Of a stretch of 64,000 nt of DNA, positions 41,855 to 55,489 are shown one piece after another (the stretch's first letter is position 1; every line of letters starts with the position of its first letter). The notes beneath the pieces are model-generated. The model was given only the letters and a program-made list of their open reading frames with translations. It searched no databases and was not told where the DNA came from. Location: NCBI GenBank assembly GCA_008933995.1, contig WARS01000046.1, forward strand, positions 2,046,001 to 2,110,000. The letters run 5' to 3'. The DNA is from Datnioides undecimradiatus. Lineage: Eukaryota > Chordata > Actinopteri > Lobotiformes > Datnioididae. Both the position numbers and the translations under genes were made by a program.

Positions 41855-44800
41855 CTTTTAAACTGATAAAAACATTAAATAAGGCAGTCTTACATTATGA
41901 AATTGATGCTCTTAGGATCTGGCACATTAAAGTTTACATATTCCAGTTTATTCTATCTTACATGATGTTTTTGAGGAATCAGCTTACTGGGGAAAGCATG
42001 TAAAAGTTAATTAAGGAGCTTAAAGAAAATCAAATGATGCTCTATAAGGCCTGCATGAAGTGCTTTTCAACAGTTTGCTTGTTAAAAATATTATTTCACC
42101 ACCTTTTCTGACGTTTTTGTGTTTTCTAAATCGTGCTACAAAGTGAACGTTCTGCTGAATGGCGCTCAGCCCTGCGTGAGCAAACCTGCCAATAACAGAA
42201 AATAAACAAAAGCTGCTATTAGTTGAAATAAAGTGCAAAAATGTGCACAGCGCACCAGAGCCAAACCCTTAGGACACATAGATGATTGTGTTGTGCATGC
42301 TTTTCTTTTATTTCCACATCCCTTTTGGCTTTTATTACACGACTGCCATTTCTCTCCGTCATCCAGGGCCTGACATTAAGTACGAGAGCGAAGCTGTTTC
42401 TTGTTTGGTGCCTTTGACGTGGTGATGAACCTCACAGATAGTAACCCAGCCATGATAAATCAGGCAAAATGCCGGGAATTCAGATTCTTTGTAAACATGT
42501 AAGATGCATTCCCATTGTTCAACAAATGTTTGAATGGTCGCATGTTTCCTTTGATTCGGCACAAAATTTAATGGCCTCGCCAGGCGAAAGCTGTGGACCG
42601 CACCATGATGTCACTGAACAACAATTAAACAACAAATATTTGTCTTCTGTCAGACTTCACTGTAAACTGTGGGGGCTTCTGTGGCGGGTTAATGCCGGTA
42701 ATAACAGAGAACGAGATGGCTGAGCGACCGCAGAAAAACATGGAAGTGCAAACATAAAACGCGTCACTCCATCACTCCATGTGTGCGTCTCCTGATCCCT
42801 GCCTCTTTGTCTTTGTTCTTTGTCATTCACTGCAGGAATCTGGACGTCTGGTCCAGCCCCATCCCTTTCAGCTTCAAGATCTAAGATTACAGCTGAAGTA
42901 CCACAGACTTCCAGGGTAGACATGATATAAAGTTTGGCTTGAAATGTCTTGCCAGCTGTACCACTTCCCAAAAGGAGTTATATGATGGATCTAAAACAAT
43001 AAATTTGCAGGCCAAATAATTACGTGTCGGGGGACTTTGAACAAACAAAACTCTTTATTTCTCCGTGCTTGCTTACGATTTTATCTTGAAGCTGGATTAC
43101 AGCAGAACAATGTCCCTCTTTAGTCCGGTAAAATGGATAAAGCCGTGTTCTTTGTGCAACCCGGTGGACATCAAGCATTAAAGCTGGTCCCTTATAATCT
43201 CCCTATCGGAGCCCGACGACAGAGGTGCTGGAAGACCTGCTGTGCTCCTGGAGCGAAAGGTGCAGAGGAATTTTGAATGAGTGTGTGGGTGGCTGGGTAT
43301 CGGTGTGGGTTTGTTAATTGATAACCTGACCCCCCACAAAGACGCCTTAAGTCTTTAAACACTTGCGGTTACGCAACAGTGCCCGCGCTGCCACAACATT
43401 TTGTGATAAAGTTCACTCGACCTGTCGAGGTTGTTTTAAACCCAGTGATCCATGCGTCTTAGCTGTTTTTCTGCACAGGAAACACTTGTCAGGCAGACAG
43501 ATCGGATGGTAACCTGATTGCTTCTCCCCTTAGTTATACAGCCCATATAGCTAAAAATGCCAGGACAGACTTTCATGCACCTGAAATCCTGTGTTAGCAA
43601 GTTAATCAAAATCAAATAACTTTGAAATGCACATTTGAACATTTGTATAAAACTGAGACACATAAATGCTCTGCAGCATGAACATGCTTTAAGCCCCTTT
43701 TAGCTTGTCGTTTTGGTTGTATGCTTTGCACATTCCTAAAAAGCTCTCTTACAATTATTACCAAGCAGAAGAACAACAGAAGCAACACAAAAACCTGACT
43801 TAACCTGCCCCAAACTGCAGAAAGTTAGCAGCTAGCTTATAGCATCTAGCAGCTGAAAGGCTAGTAGATTAGTATCAGTGTCTAGACACTAAAGACCTTA
43901 AATGAGAATGAAAATTAGACTACAAAACACAAAATGCCACATTTGTACTGCAAAATACGTGGTACTAAAGGATCGAGTGATGCACGACTGGATGCAAAAC
44001 AACCGTTGCTCGCCGGTAAGTCGGCCCATTCGCTAGCTTCTTTCATGACGGTTTAACAACTGCTGTTTCGCTGACGTTATTTCCTCTTCACTTTTGCAGG
44101 ATGTTGCACTTTTTAAAAGCTGGTGTGAGACTCATTTCCAGAAATAAGACTCTGTGTGTAATGGGTATCTATCTCTAGCTCATGCAAAGACAGGTTGTAG
44201 TAGAAAGCTGAGCAAAGACTGTGTTTAAAGCAGGAAACTGTACGGGGGCAGGTGATCGGCTTGGCATTAGCACAACAGGAATGAATTAATCATGTGGGTG
44301 GTCGGAGGAATTAGCAGCTGCACAGCTTGATCCAATTAAGATTATATTATACTGAGGTATTTCATCACGCTGTCTGTAATGAAGCAACCGTTGTACGTTT
44401 TTGTTACCTCTGAGCTTTTTCCTGCTTTTCCTGGCCTTTGAAAAGCTTCAAAAGTGTTGAAAGGAAGAGGAAGCTGCTCTTCATCTCCCCGCCTCTACAG
44501 CATCCACTCTGTTTTCCTGTGCTCTGAAACGTGATGGAGCCGCGGCCGTCAACTCTGAGCACAACCTGTCATTGTGGTCCACATTTTCCCAAGGATTACT
44601 GTCACTGGCCTCCTCCTTTTGGACAATCATGGCATCACTCACACTGTCCTTGATTACAGTGGCTGGCAGGTCAGCGTGGAGGTAATCGCTATTCACTTTC
44701 TAATCCCCATTCTCATTTTTGAGAGAAAGAGAGCTCAGTGGATCTTCTCACCACCCATCACTCCACTCACTTCTTCTCACTTTCTTTTATTTCTGCCTGC

Positions 44801-45265
44801 TCTGTCTCCCATGCCGGTCAGCGGCACAACAGGTCCATTCTCCTCCCTGTCCCTCTCCCAGTCAAATGCTCGGACAGGCCATTAAGTGATTTAATGACGC
44901 ATGGAGGCGTGAATGATTTCAAAGAGAAGCAGTGTCACCTTTGAGACTTGTGAATGTGTTTAATCACAGAATTAAGATATTAAAATCCCCCTGGTGACAA
45001 TATTAAAGTTGAATCAAAGGTAAACTGTATTCTTACATAAAACTCTTAGCGGGGATCAAAAGCGTGTGGCCGTGGGAGTAAAAATAAATGTGCTACCGCG
45101 GCTCTGATCTCATTCCAGGGCTTCTGTTTCTGTGATCGCAACTCCACCGGACACGGAAAACAAACATGCAGGAATTTTGTAAAACACGTCCGACAAAAAG
45201 AGCGCATGAGTTACATGACGGCTAGCACACGGGAACCAGAGTGACTCAGCAGCATTAGAAATAAG
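41855..45265. other. Gene-poor unique sequence
   Basis: Frames at 42359-42971, 43436-43663 and 44481-44944 overlap on both strands with no recognisable domain. AGCTAGC-type repeats occur near 43,825-43,870 and may be another eroded repeat. No gene is supported. Confidence 0.5.
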
Positions 45266-45267
45266 TT

Positions 45268-45365
45268 ACCACTTTATTAGGTACACCTGTGCAGTCTAAT
45301 GCAGACTAATGCAACAGAATACAAAAGTGTTTGCAAAGTTTGTAATGTTTAAACTGCATGAAACT
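45268..45365 (+). mobile_element. Terminal fragment of a fish DNA-transposon-like repeat
   Basis: ACCACTTTATTAGGTACACC, then TGTGCAGTCTAATGCA and GCAAAGTTTGTAATGTTTAA, match the end of a repeat family common in fish. CTTTATTAGGTACACC is a recurrent terminus of non-autonomous DNA elements. Only one end is present, so autonomy and exact class cannot be judged. Confidence 0.6.
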
Positions 45366-45480
45366 TGGACCTGAGTTACATTTAAAGTCAAAGATTTAAG
45401 ACTTGAGATTTGATTTGGACTTGACTCCTGAAAGACATGGATTTAAAAACTTGACTTGAAACCTCGAAACATTCAAGTTC
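45366..45480 (+). repeat. ACTTGA-rich degenerate simple repeat
   Basis: Units of GACTTGA, GACTTGG and ACTTGAAAC recur in a run (for example GACTTGAGATTTGATTTGG). The same composition occurs as a common percomorph repeat. It abuts the transposon end on its left. Confidence 0.65.
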
Positions 45481-45484
45481 ACAT

Positions 45485-48400
45485 TCAAACGAGCAACTTG
45501 TAGTTCTCAACATCCTGCTTTGAGGCCCATTCAAGGGCTGTTCTGGAGCTTTCAGTGGCATCGCATGATCTTCATGAGCAGACAGTGTTTGCGCAGTTGG
45601 TAAAATGTCCTTTGCACGTTAAAAACAACTGACAACTGGGAAACAACTCCATGTGCTGATGATGATTCGATGAAAACCTCAGAATAAGTGAACAGTTCCT
45701 GCATCGTTTTGGCAGAACACCGTGTTTATTAATGTTTGGTTTTTTATATTAAGCCTTGATCAAACTTGACAGGTGATGTCAGATTCAGCTGATAGAAACA
45801 GCATGTCATGGGAACAGTGGGAACAAGGTCAAGTCAAGTCCTGTCTCACACACACTCACACACGCGTGCATCACACAAACACTCGTGCAAATAACTGATT
45901 TGAGGTCAGCGTTGCACCTGTGCCGTCTTACAGCTGACACAGAGGAATTTCTGGATTATCTCTAGAGGAAAAACATCAACACACATATGGAGGCATCAGC
46001 GGAGCCTCTCAGACCTTTAGGAGGTCAGGAGGTGAAGAGGCAGCGATCGGTCTGTCAGCTCTCCTCTTCTGGTCAAGGGTTGACACACCAAGTGTCAGGC
46101 AACTCCTCACCCTGAGACAGACGAGGCTGATACGTCTACACACACGCGCGCACAGATGCTGTTATGTCAAGTACTCAGCCTGTAGCACATGTTGAGCCTC
46201 TGGCACCTGTTAATGGCTTCCTTCAGTAGCTCCCTCCATTGAGCTGAACACACACAAACACACACGTGGTGCACAGGCAGACAGGCATGTGGACAAAGAT
46301 GATTTTTCCACATACAGTAATAAAGTGCAGTATATACACAGCGTGGACTTGAGTAAACACGTTGTTGATCTAGTTTTTACCATTTGTTAATGAGGAATAC
46401 AGTATTTTTGTTTTTAAAGAGGAATATTAGTTTACACTTTATGGTTTTGCGCTGCCACAAGCTGTTTTATTTTCTGGTACAGGAAGACACTGATTGTTTC
46501 ATAGTAAACACAGGACTCAGAAACGCCTCAGGGATATTGGGAATGAACAGAGAAAACAAGCTGCTGATTATTCACGAGAGTGTCTCTAAGAAAGGAACAA
46601 TAAACAAATAAACTGCAGGCTGTTTGCACTGCAAATGGTATTTCAAAATTAGAAATTTTACTCAAACGTTTTTAATTAACAACACAGATAACGTCCCTTT
46701 CTATTTTTTATAATAATAAAACAAATACTTATATAATATAAATTGGCAATTGAAAATGTGACCAAAAAATATTATTAACATTATTTGGATCACACAAAAA
46801 CTCAATTTAATACATAAGAAGAACCAAAAAATTTAATCTATTCATAACCATCCTCCAAAACCAATAAAGCATTATAATAACTACCCAGAAATCAACAAAT
46901 CAGCTAAACTGAACTGAAACTGATGCTTTGATAACGTCAGCCCATAATATACCCATTATCGGTCAACTTCCTGTTTGACACGCCGGCCTGTTTGCAGACA
47001 CAGAGGCTTCACACTCTCTGTCAGCTTGTGTCACACTTTGTTGTCTGTCCGTGCTCCGCGTGGCAGCACAGGACGCCGGTTCAAAGGCTGGTAATCACAG
47101 CTCCCTAATGAGCCACTTATCCCGCGTTATGTAATCAGGAAATAAAGACTCGAAAGTGAGAGGAAAGAAACGGGAGTAATGGAGAGCAGAAGACGGCGAT
47201 CCTCAAATATTAAACCACTGTGTAAGTGTGCGTCGGTGTGCTATTGCTGCGTTTCACTGCTTCACAGCTTGTACAACATCTGTCTGTCTTCCAGATGTAA
47301 TTCTCTGCAGCTCATACTCGATGCAGCTTATTTCCCTCTGAATGTTTTTCATCCCCGGAGGGAAAAACATGCTTCACGCTGCTTTACCTGCTCACGCTGG
47401 GCGTTAACTGTTTCGCACTGCCCAGGCGTCAAGTGTTTTACCATAATATGATCTGCAAGAAGGTCAAATGCACCAAAAGGTTCCCTAACTGACTGTTTTA
47501 TGTTGTTTTAAAGTCAACATAAAATGAATAAATGCCTTTTTAGGTCATATCCCTGGATGCATTATGCACCAATTTAACAATTTATTCCAAAAAAATCCTT
47601 TTCTTCACCGTCATGGTGAAAAAAAACAAATGTTTGTTAGTCAAAGTCACACCCACTATACAGAACTTATAACAACAAGCAACCCTGTCCCATTGCTACT
47701 GATGAAAGTCCATATTTGTACAACCAGCACTTAAACACAGGCAGGCAAGTTTTGAACAAATGACAAATGCTGTTGTTGTTTGAGACTTGAGAATCAGACT
47801 AAACCTTCTCATTACCACCACAACACAACATGTTACTGTTGTCTCCTTAAACAAAATGTGCACCATCCACATCTCTCTCTGAAAATCCAAGAGAATAAAA
47901 AATGTTCACCGTTGTTGAGAAATGTGAAGAACAACAGTCAACAGAATCAAAATTAAGGGCTGGAGTTCAATAGGAATCATTCATATCAGTATGAATCCTG
48001 CCCAATGCCAGTCCTTTAGTTACTTTAGTTAATTAGTTTTGTGCCTGCACTAATCACATAAAGCTGAAAACATCCAAAGTTTTATTTGATCATTTCAGAA
48101 TAAATATGAATTAAACATTAAAGGTGTGGGTGTATTTGCTGTTTAACCAGCAATCAGATGCATTGTCATCGTGGGAGACAGCTTGCTAAAACACTTTCTG
48201 ACTAAAGGCATCTGCCACCATACTGCTGTTTATATGCATACTGCATCTTGCAGACATGTCGTATGATTAACAGCAAGTATATCTCTGACCTTAGATTCCT
48301 GAATGTTTTCAGGTATCTCGCTGTTCTTTGCTGATAAAGAAAGAGATAAAAGGCTACATTAGATTATTTCCTATCATCAGCGCAGAACACATCCATCTGT

Positions 48401-50575
48401 TTTACAAACAGGCAACCAGATCCAAGCTGGAATCAAAAATGTCCGTGACCTCTGACACGGAACCGCGCTTTTATTTTAAATGTTTCAGCTGTGTCTCCTG
48501 TTTGGAGGACAGGTCGGTCAAATTTAGGAGCTCATCAAAGTTCCTACCACATTCCAACAGTATCTGCAGAGGAGGTCGGTGTTTGCCTCCCTGTTGCTGA
48601 GAACAACCTGGAGAAATGTTCTGCATCAACCCTTCGCTGAATTAGCCAATCAAATGTCAGCTTTCACTTCTGCAAGTACCACAGCTGTGTACTTCTGGCA
48701 TGTCAGTGTTTCTGTGCTCAGCCTGGGCTCGGGAAGTCTTTCTTTTCGTCAGCATGGCAGCCTCCCTCACAGCTAGAGTCCACCACCACCACCACCACGT
48801 TCTTGGGTTGCCGCCATGTGACCAGGCATGACCACCCACTGGCCATGGACCTTTGCAGCTGTTTTCATGATGGAAGTTTTGAACGGGATCCACTCTGATG
48901 TCATGTCCCCAACCTCCCTGAGTTTGCTCAGAGGTGAAAACAGAGGCCTAAGTAGGAGAGATTAGCACATGTGGGTCGACAGAGGCTGGCAAACTCCAGT
49001 TCTCTATGATCCAACCCTCCATCAGATGATGATCGCTCAGCAGCTCCACACAGCCCATTTCATTTGATTGTCCAGAACATCAGCTTTTGGCCCAGGGCTC
49101 CTTGTACACGCCTGATATTACAATCCCTCACAGGGGTCAGAGAGTCTATTTTCATGGCCCAAATACTCTCTGCTCCGTAAACTGCAGGGCATGTCAGTAG
49201 AGCTGCAGAGCATCACATGACATTGAATCATCATGAAAAGCGCTCACCAGATGCGCCATACAGACAAAAGCTGTAGTCATTATCAGTGCAACACATGGAA
49301 AGTGTCAATCTGGGTGGCGAAGGAGCTCAAATTACTGCTTTTTTGCAGTGTTGACCACCAGTGTTGTGAGACTATTTTGACATTTTGAAGTTGAAAACAT
49401 CAGAGTCGTGGTCTTCAAGAGAAGGTCTTAATGTTTTACACAGACTGACAGATTAAAATAGCGACTAAGCTTCATTTGGTCCACTACCAACATGGCAACC
49501 ATAGCACGTTTGTTCGTTCTGTTCATTTTTATTTGTTCATTCATTTAATGTCCCGTGTGAATTTTCAGCTTGCCCCATTCGCGCAAACTTGACTGCTGGG
49601 CTGTTTGTGTCTTTGCAATTTCTAGAATAAACCTCAGCTAAATCATTTTGCATGAAAATCTAATGTAAAGATTAGGAAATCCTGAAATGGGGCAACCTTG
49701 TGCTAAAACTATATTACTGTCAGTGCCAGTGTCACCTGTCAAAGACCCTTGTGTGTTAAAGTGTGTTAAATGCTTGTGTTCAAAGGCAAAAGTGTCTCAC
49801 TGTTTATTCACCATCGCATCCCGCTATGATTTGTCCTGCTGCTGCACCTACACGAGTCAAACACTATGCAGTCAAACCTTGTCCTCTCCAATCCATAAGT
49901 GGAGTGGAAGGCCCCATTTATGAACTGGCATTAGAGTTTATTAAACCAGTGCCTTGCGCTGGAAGCCCCCTCCGATATAAGATCAAGATTCAACATTCCA
50001 GCCTTTGATCTCTGCACCAGAATACTATATGGACGGGGAAGGGGGAAAAACAAGCTCGACATAATTATGGGAGAACTCATTTCTCCTGGCTTCCTGTTAT
50101 TGAGAACAAGCTGCAAATAGGCTGACGGCACGGTATCAGCGACATTAACAATGTTTCCTCTGACTGGGTGACTGGCCCTTTGATCTGCTGAGAAAGAGTC
50201 ACACACACGGCCTGTTCAGCAAGCACTAAAGAAAGAAAAGCGATGGGTATGGAGTGAGGGAGGCAAAGAGAGGGAGGGAGAAGACTTAATGCATCTGAGA
50301 GTTGGACCAGAGAAAAGAATGAATGACACTGAAACTCTTTTGTTGCCAGGCATTATTTTTAAATACAATATGTACAAAATATAAACTTTGCAGCAGGCCT
50401 CCAACAAGGGTGTTTCTTCCTCCAACATGTCTGTTTACTAAGCTAACTAATAAAATAAAGATAATAATCTATAAAATCATAAGACCAGAGACCAAAATAA
50501 TACCTAGAAGCATTTTGGATTCAACACCAAAGATAGAAAAAGTCATGGATAGAGAAAGTTGATGACCTATTAGGT
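45485..50575. other. Gene-poor sequence with simple-repeat patches
   Basis: CA-rich patches occur near 45845-45885, 46138-46152 and 46250-46267. From 46,660 to 46,870 the DNA is strongly AT-rich. Frames at 46384-46611, 47179-47451, 48328-48776 and 49687-50206 have no recognisable domain. No gene is supported. Confidence 0.5.
48781..48798. repeat. (CAC)6 microsatellite
   Basis: Six CAC units. On the minus strand they give the poly-tryptophan run (WWWWW) in the frame at 48657-48893, which is an artefact of the repeat. Confidence 0.93.
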
Positions 50576-50580
50576 GCTAC

Positions 50581-50880
50581 AACCAGGGCTAGCTGGTTAA
50601 CTGCTATAGCTGGGGAGCTAGCTGCAAACATGGAAATCAGTAGGGAGCATGCTAGCCTTTCCAGTTGCTCTTCAACCGAGCTAGCCTGCTGTTAGCAAAG
50701 TAGCTGGCTCATAAAGATTCAAATCAAGGTTAAAGGAATAACCAGTGTTTGTAGGAAAGTTGCTAATATATGAAGCTACAGCTGGGAGCTATTTTAGCTT
50801 AGCATACAGGACGGAAGGAGGATGAAATGGCAAAACTGGGACCTAACGGTACAAAAGAAAGGTTTGGAGCTAACTGCAAA
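50581..50880 (+). mobile_element. Degenerate GCTAGC-rich fish repeat, family E
   Basis: GCTAATATATGAAGCTACAG, GGGAGCTATTTTAGC, TTAGCATACAGGACGGAAGG and later GGAGCTAACTGC follow a common percomorph repeat (in its usual form, agctTAGCATAAAGACTGGAAAC). The upstream part is dense in AGCTAGC, GCTAGCC and TTAGC. Edges are uncertain. Confidence 0.5.
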
Positions 50881-50884
50881 TCTA

Positions 50885-53800
50885 AAGCCTGAGTTCTTCA
50901 CACCAATCTTACATACGCACACACTGCATTGTTGCGTTACACATTACAAGATAAGATTATCCAGATCCTCGTGTTATTATCAAAGGTTGCTGTGTGGTGT
51001 GATTTAAACTGTTGGTTTTGACTGTCTGTCAACAGTAGCATGCTACCCATTTGTCTCATTCACTTCCATGTACACAGGCTTGTCGCTCATTGGTCCGACT
51101 CAGAAAACAGAGATGTAATGAATGAGTTTTTAAATATTGAATATGTTTGAAATTCTAGGGGCAGTCCTGATGAGTCAGCAAGCTGATCGAAGGGTTTAAC
51201 ACTGGAACTGTAAACGCCTGATCTGGGCCAAACATCGACATTGTGATTCATGTCACGAGAGGCAAATTCATGTTAAAATCATCTCTATGCTGAGCCAATT
51301 CTGATACCCCCAGCTCTTCTTTACGATATCATGCAAAGCTGAAATAGTAATGATTCAAAACATGCTTGAGCTTTGCATTCTGTATAAATACACGAGGAGA
51401 TGTGAGAAACAGTGAGATGCTGTTCTCAAACATGCACAGGTTTAATGTTTTGTTTTGAGTCTACATGCAATACTATAAATAATTCTCTTGTTCATGGAAA
51501 CAACTGTGCCATGGAGCGACACTCAACTGCAAACAATGCAACCAAAATGAGCTTAAACTCAAACATTTACTGCAGCTGGTAATCTGTGGCTGGCTTCTTA
51601 AATGGAAAATGATAGATCCTGCACAAAAATTAAGTGAAAAATAAAAAGGAAAAGGCGTATCCAAATATTTATATTTAATCCCAAATTGATATGTTTGTGT
51701 ATAACATTTCCCCAGAACTTGTGGTTTCCCACTGCTCCCCGGAGCGAGTTCGAAACGATGATCCAATGCTGTCGCGGCACGCAAGCTGTAATTTAAATGC
51801 AAACACAATTATAAAAGTGGGATCCTCCACTATCATTAGTGGTGAGAGTCTGAAAGACAGCGACGGGTGCAGCACTGTGTGTAGCTGACATTACGCTGCT
51901 TCAGAAATGAGTTGTAGTTGTAGAGTTGTCTCATCGGAGCCTTGGATACAGTTTGGGGCTGCTATGGTTTCAGTAAGTCAATCATCCTGGTAGTCAAAGA
52001 AAGAACGAGAAGAAGAGAAATCGAAGAAAAATGCAAGACAAATCTGAAATCCTAAACCATCCAAATCAAACAAGGCCCCAGGACCAAACCAAGTTTAAGA
52101 AAACATGCTGAATTGGTGCAGTTCAGCCTCTGACCATCTGATAGGTTTGCTCAGTTGGTGGTGAATGAAGTCTTGATTTCTGGCATCTTCAGGCATAGCA
52201 GACATTATTATTTTAAGGCTCTGGCAACAAAAAAACCTTAAACACAAGAATACCAGTAATGCAGAGCTCATTAGAGGTTGAAGGTTTATGACACCCCTGA
52301 GTCATATTTGTAATTGCATGTAATGTGTAACAACACAACAAAATGCTAAATATTTAATGCAGGATGGAAACTAAAAGTATGGTTGGTTTGGTTAAATGCA
52401 AACGTGTGCTCGGTTTAGAGCTTTACAAAATATTTCAGCAATTTATTTTTTCTGTGAATTCTTCAGTTTCAGACATGCAGAGTTACTGAGTACACATTTT
52501 AATATATTCAGCATGTTCTTCATCCGTCAGAACTACCGCCGGACCTTCTAACCAAGCAGATCAAATACCATTCAATGCATCATCTGATTTTGACTTGCAG
52601 GTCACAGACAATTTGTCTGTAATCAAAGATTTCCACTTCCTCATTTGTACCTGAACAGTTTGTTGTTAGTCGTAAAGAAAACCTCACCCATCAACACTTT
52701 TAATTCTCAAACTGAGAGATCCTGCATCTTTCCTGTCATGCTGGTCTTCAGATTACAGGCGCATCTTGGTCTGTCGTCACTTTCACTCTGTAATTGGAGC
52801 TGGAAGAGAATGTCAACGCTAAACTTTGTCTGAGTCTCATCTCAGGAGCCCTTAAAGCTAATAACGGTGGGAAGAAGCAACAAGAGATGAAAATGTCTCA
52901 TGCGTCTATGAGGAGAAGGAAACTAGTGGAACTTGAGGCTGCTGCAGTGTGCGCCCAAATTGCTTTTTTCTGGTTTATCATTCCAATAAAGACCAGGGGT
53001 GGATCAGGCATCTTAAATTTGGGTGGGCAAATTTGGGAGTTTTCATCTACATTTTGGAAGATCTACAGAGACTACAGGGAATAAAACAACTTGCAACAGA
53101 ATAAGAAGAGCGAGCAATTTCAGATGTTGCCATTCATTCTGTTTCTTAAGCATGCAGGAAAACAGAAAGTATCTGAGACAATGCAAATCAAATATAGCTT
53201 GCTGATGATGTCAACCACCGCCTGGGTTTACGGACTCACTACTGCATATGTTTTAATTTAAACTCCTCCTTATCTTTACTTTATCAGCTCGGGAATCTTC
53301 AGAATTCCCCCCGGAAACGAGCGAGAGAGTCACTCCCAGCAGGTAATATCAGGGCTGAAGCTCCGGTATTAGGATGGCCACTGATCCTTGATCCTGTGTG
53401 CCAGCCTCTATTCACAGTAGTCACGCATACCACAAACAGGAGTCAACAACATTGAATCTTCCTTCACTCACTATTCTCTCCATCTCTGTTTATAACTTTC
53501 TCTCCCTCCTTCTATTTCTTCTCCTCTAGCTAAAGTCAGTCGTCAGCTTTGCAAATTTGCGTAGCAACTGTGAGCATCTTCAGCTGACTTTCTCAAGGAT
53601 TTAACGTATTTCCCCATATGCGACACGCCTGAGAGCCAACAAGGGCCATTTAAGTAAAGTGGCCACAAAGCTATTTGCGTTCCTGCTAAATTGACTGTAT
53701 GCTTCAAAATGAGCTTTAGTTTGGAGCAAAGCGCTTAGTCACAAGGCCAGGCAACGTGACCGCTCTGCTTGTATGGGCAGGGTGCATAGATCATGCCTTT

Positions 53801-55280
53801 AAAAAAAGAAAAGAAAGAGGAATGTTACAGGGATCTCACCCAGTAAAAATAAGGTGCAGATTTAAATGGCATCTGCATTTTGAGTTAGTCGGTTTTTATC
53901 AGCGGCAGAAATGAGACACCTCAATGATAAGTGATGCTGCGAGGTTCAATTCAAAGTAAGTTCCTCGTTTTCTCAGTGAAGCTCGGGTAGTAGGACGTGA
54001 CTCAAAGCCACGCGCAAATACTCTGAAATCCATTCCTTACACCACGGCATGAAACAATTAGTCCCTCGATCCCACAGGTATGAAAACAAAGGCTTTTACT
54101 CTTTTGTCCTCCTTCTGCCAGTGTTTTGGTCATCCAGCACTGTGACGTCTCCTTGCTTTGTTTTGGCTGATGAAGTGTGAGTTTCTGTAGGTGGGGCTCT
54201 TTTCTTTTCTCATCCTCTGTGGCGAGGACCGTTCATGTTAATTGTAGTTCTTGTCCTTTTTTTTTCTTTTTTCAAAATTTCAAAACCACTGGCACTGCTG
54301 CTGGAAACATAAAACGCCTCACTTCCTGCGTGACAGAAGTCCCAGATGGGCTGTTCAGAGCTGCAAATGTAAGAGCCTTCGAGATGGACAATAATTTGCG
54401 TGGAAATTCTTCAGATTATTGTTTCAATTGGCTGAATTCCTCATAGTCTTGAGGTTAAATCTACTTCTCACAGTTTGTTGTACTCGGTAAACTATGGGAA
54501 AAACTAGGCCAAGCCAGATTTTAAACATTTAGACATTGGTTTAAGTTTGAGGCTTTGCTGACATCAGCATCTCTGTGCTGATTCACTGTTCCAACCATAA
54601 CTGTGGCTGTTTTTCAGGGCATCTTTTAATTCAAACCACGCATGCCAGTTGCTTAACTATGACAGGAGGTGAACAAGGTCAGCTTTATTTTGGCGAGAGC
54701 AGGCTGCAGGGACTTGGTGAGTATGAGGAGGCACCATTATATGCTCCTAGCACCAGGTATTTCAGGTAGGGTGACTCTGAACTAATGAGGGGACAGTCAG
54801 TCAACGTTCAGGTTCACCGAATTCATCTCCATATGAGCTTCATTTAACAGCTGGAGACACATCCCACCCCTGCAGACAAAGCATCCAGACCAATGTGACG
54901 GTGTAGTTTGCCATATGTACTGTATATACGGCATGTTTTCCACAACTTTGACATCTTCTGAATTTGAACTCTCCTTACAGTTTTTGTACTGTTGTACCTG
55001 TGGCATGTACATATGTTAGGATATGTCTCAGATTTTCATGCATGCAGGGCTGAAAACTGGACATTTGACATCAGGTTAAATGCAAAATGTGGCCTACATA
55101 TATTCTTTATTCATTAACATATCCAAGAATTACTTGTGTCCACATTAATCTAGATTAAAGGGCTGCAATTCATCCTAGATCAATATTTAACCCTAACACT
55201 GTCAGCAGATGTGGCTTTTATTGGTTGTTTTTGTTCTGGAGTGATTGGCCAGTTTGACTTGGACTGAGAGTCTTTGGCAC
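50885..55280. other. Gene-poor unique sequence
   Basis: A strong acceptor-like pyrimidine tract ends in CTCTAG at about 53530, but no donor or recognisable coding exon follows. Frames at 51473-51888, 52645-53205 and 54177-54446 are anonymous. An octamer ATGCAAAT lies at 53181-53188. No gene is supported. Confidence 0.5.
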
Positions 55281-55282
55281 AA

Positions 55283-55480
55283 TGTTGCTTTGAGCTAAAT
55301 GCTAACTTATGCTAAAGACACTTGCAATTATGACACTAACTGACATGTTGATACCAAGCAGGGGCATTTGGTGGTGTTTTTAGTCATTAGGATTCATCCT
55401 ATGATCACCATGGTGACCTGAACTATGTTTTAATGGCAATCTGTCCAATAGCTGTCAAGATGGTTCACTCAAAGCTGCCA
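55283..55480 (+). mobile_element. Acanthomorph interspersed repeat, family A copy 2
   Basis: TTGCTTTGAGCTAAATGCTA starts the copy. After a gap it continues with AGTCATTAGGATTCATCC, ATGATCACCATG, TAATGGCAATCTGTCCAATA and GCTGTCAAGATGG. These are the two ends of the family whose middle is seen at 14017-14217, so this copy has lost its centre. Same orientation as copy 1. Confidence 0.65.
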
Positions 55481-55489
55481 GCACAGCTA

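Noticed and set aside
48657..48893. Frame with five tryptophans in a row
   Set aside because: The run is the minus-strand reading of (CAC)6.
53470..53600. Long pyrimidine tract ending in CTCTAG as a splice acceptor
   Set aside because: The following 70 bases show no donor and no recognisable coding sequence, so no exon can be defined.
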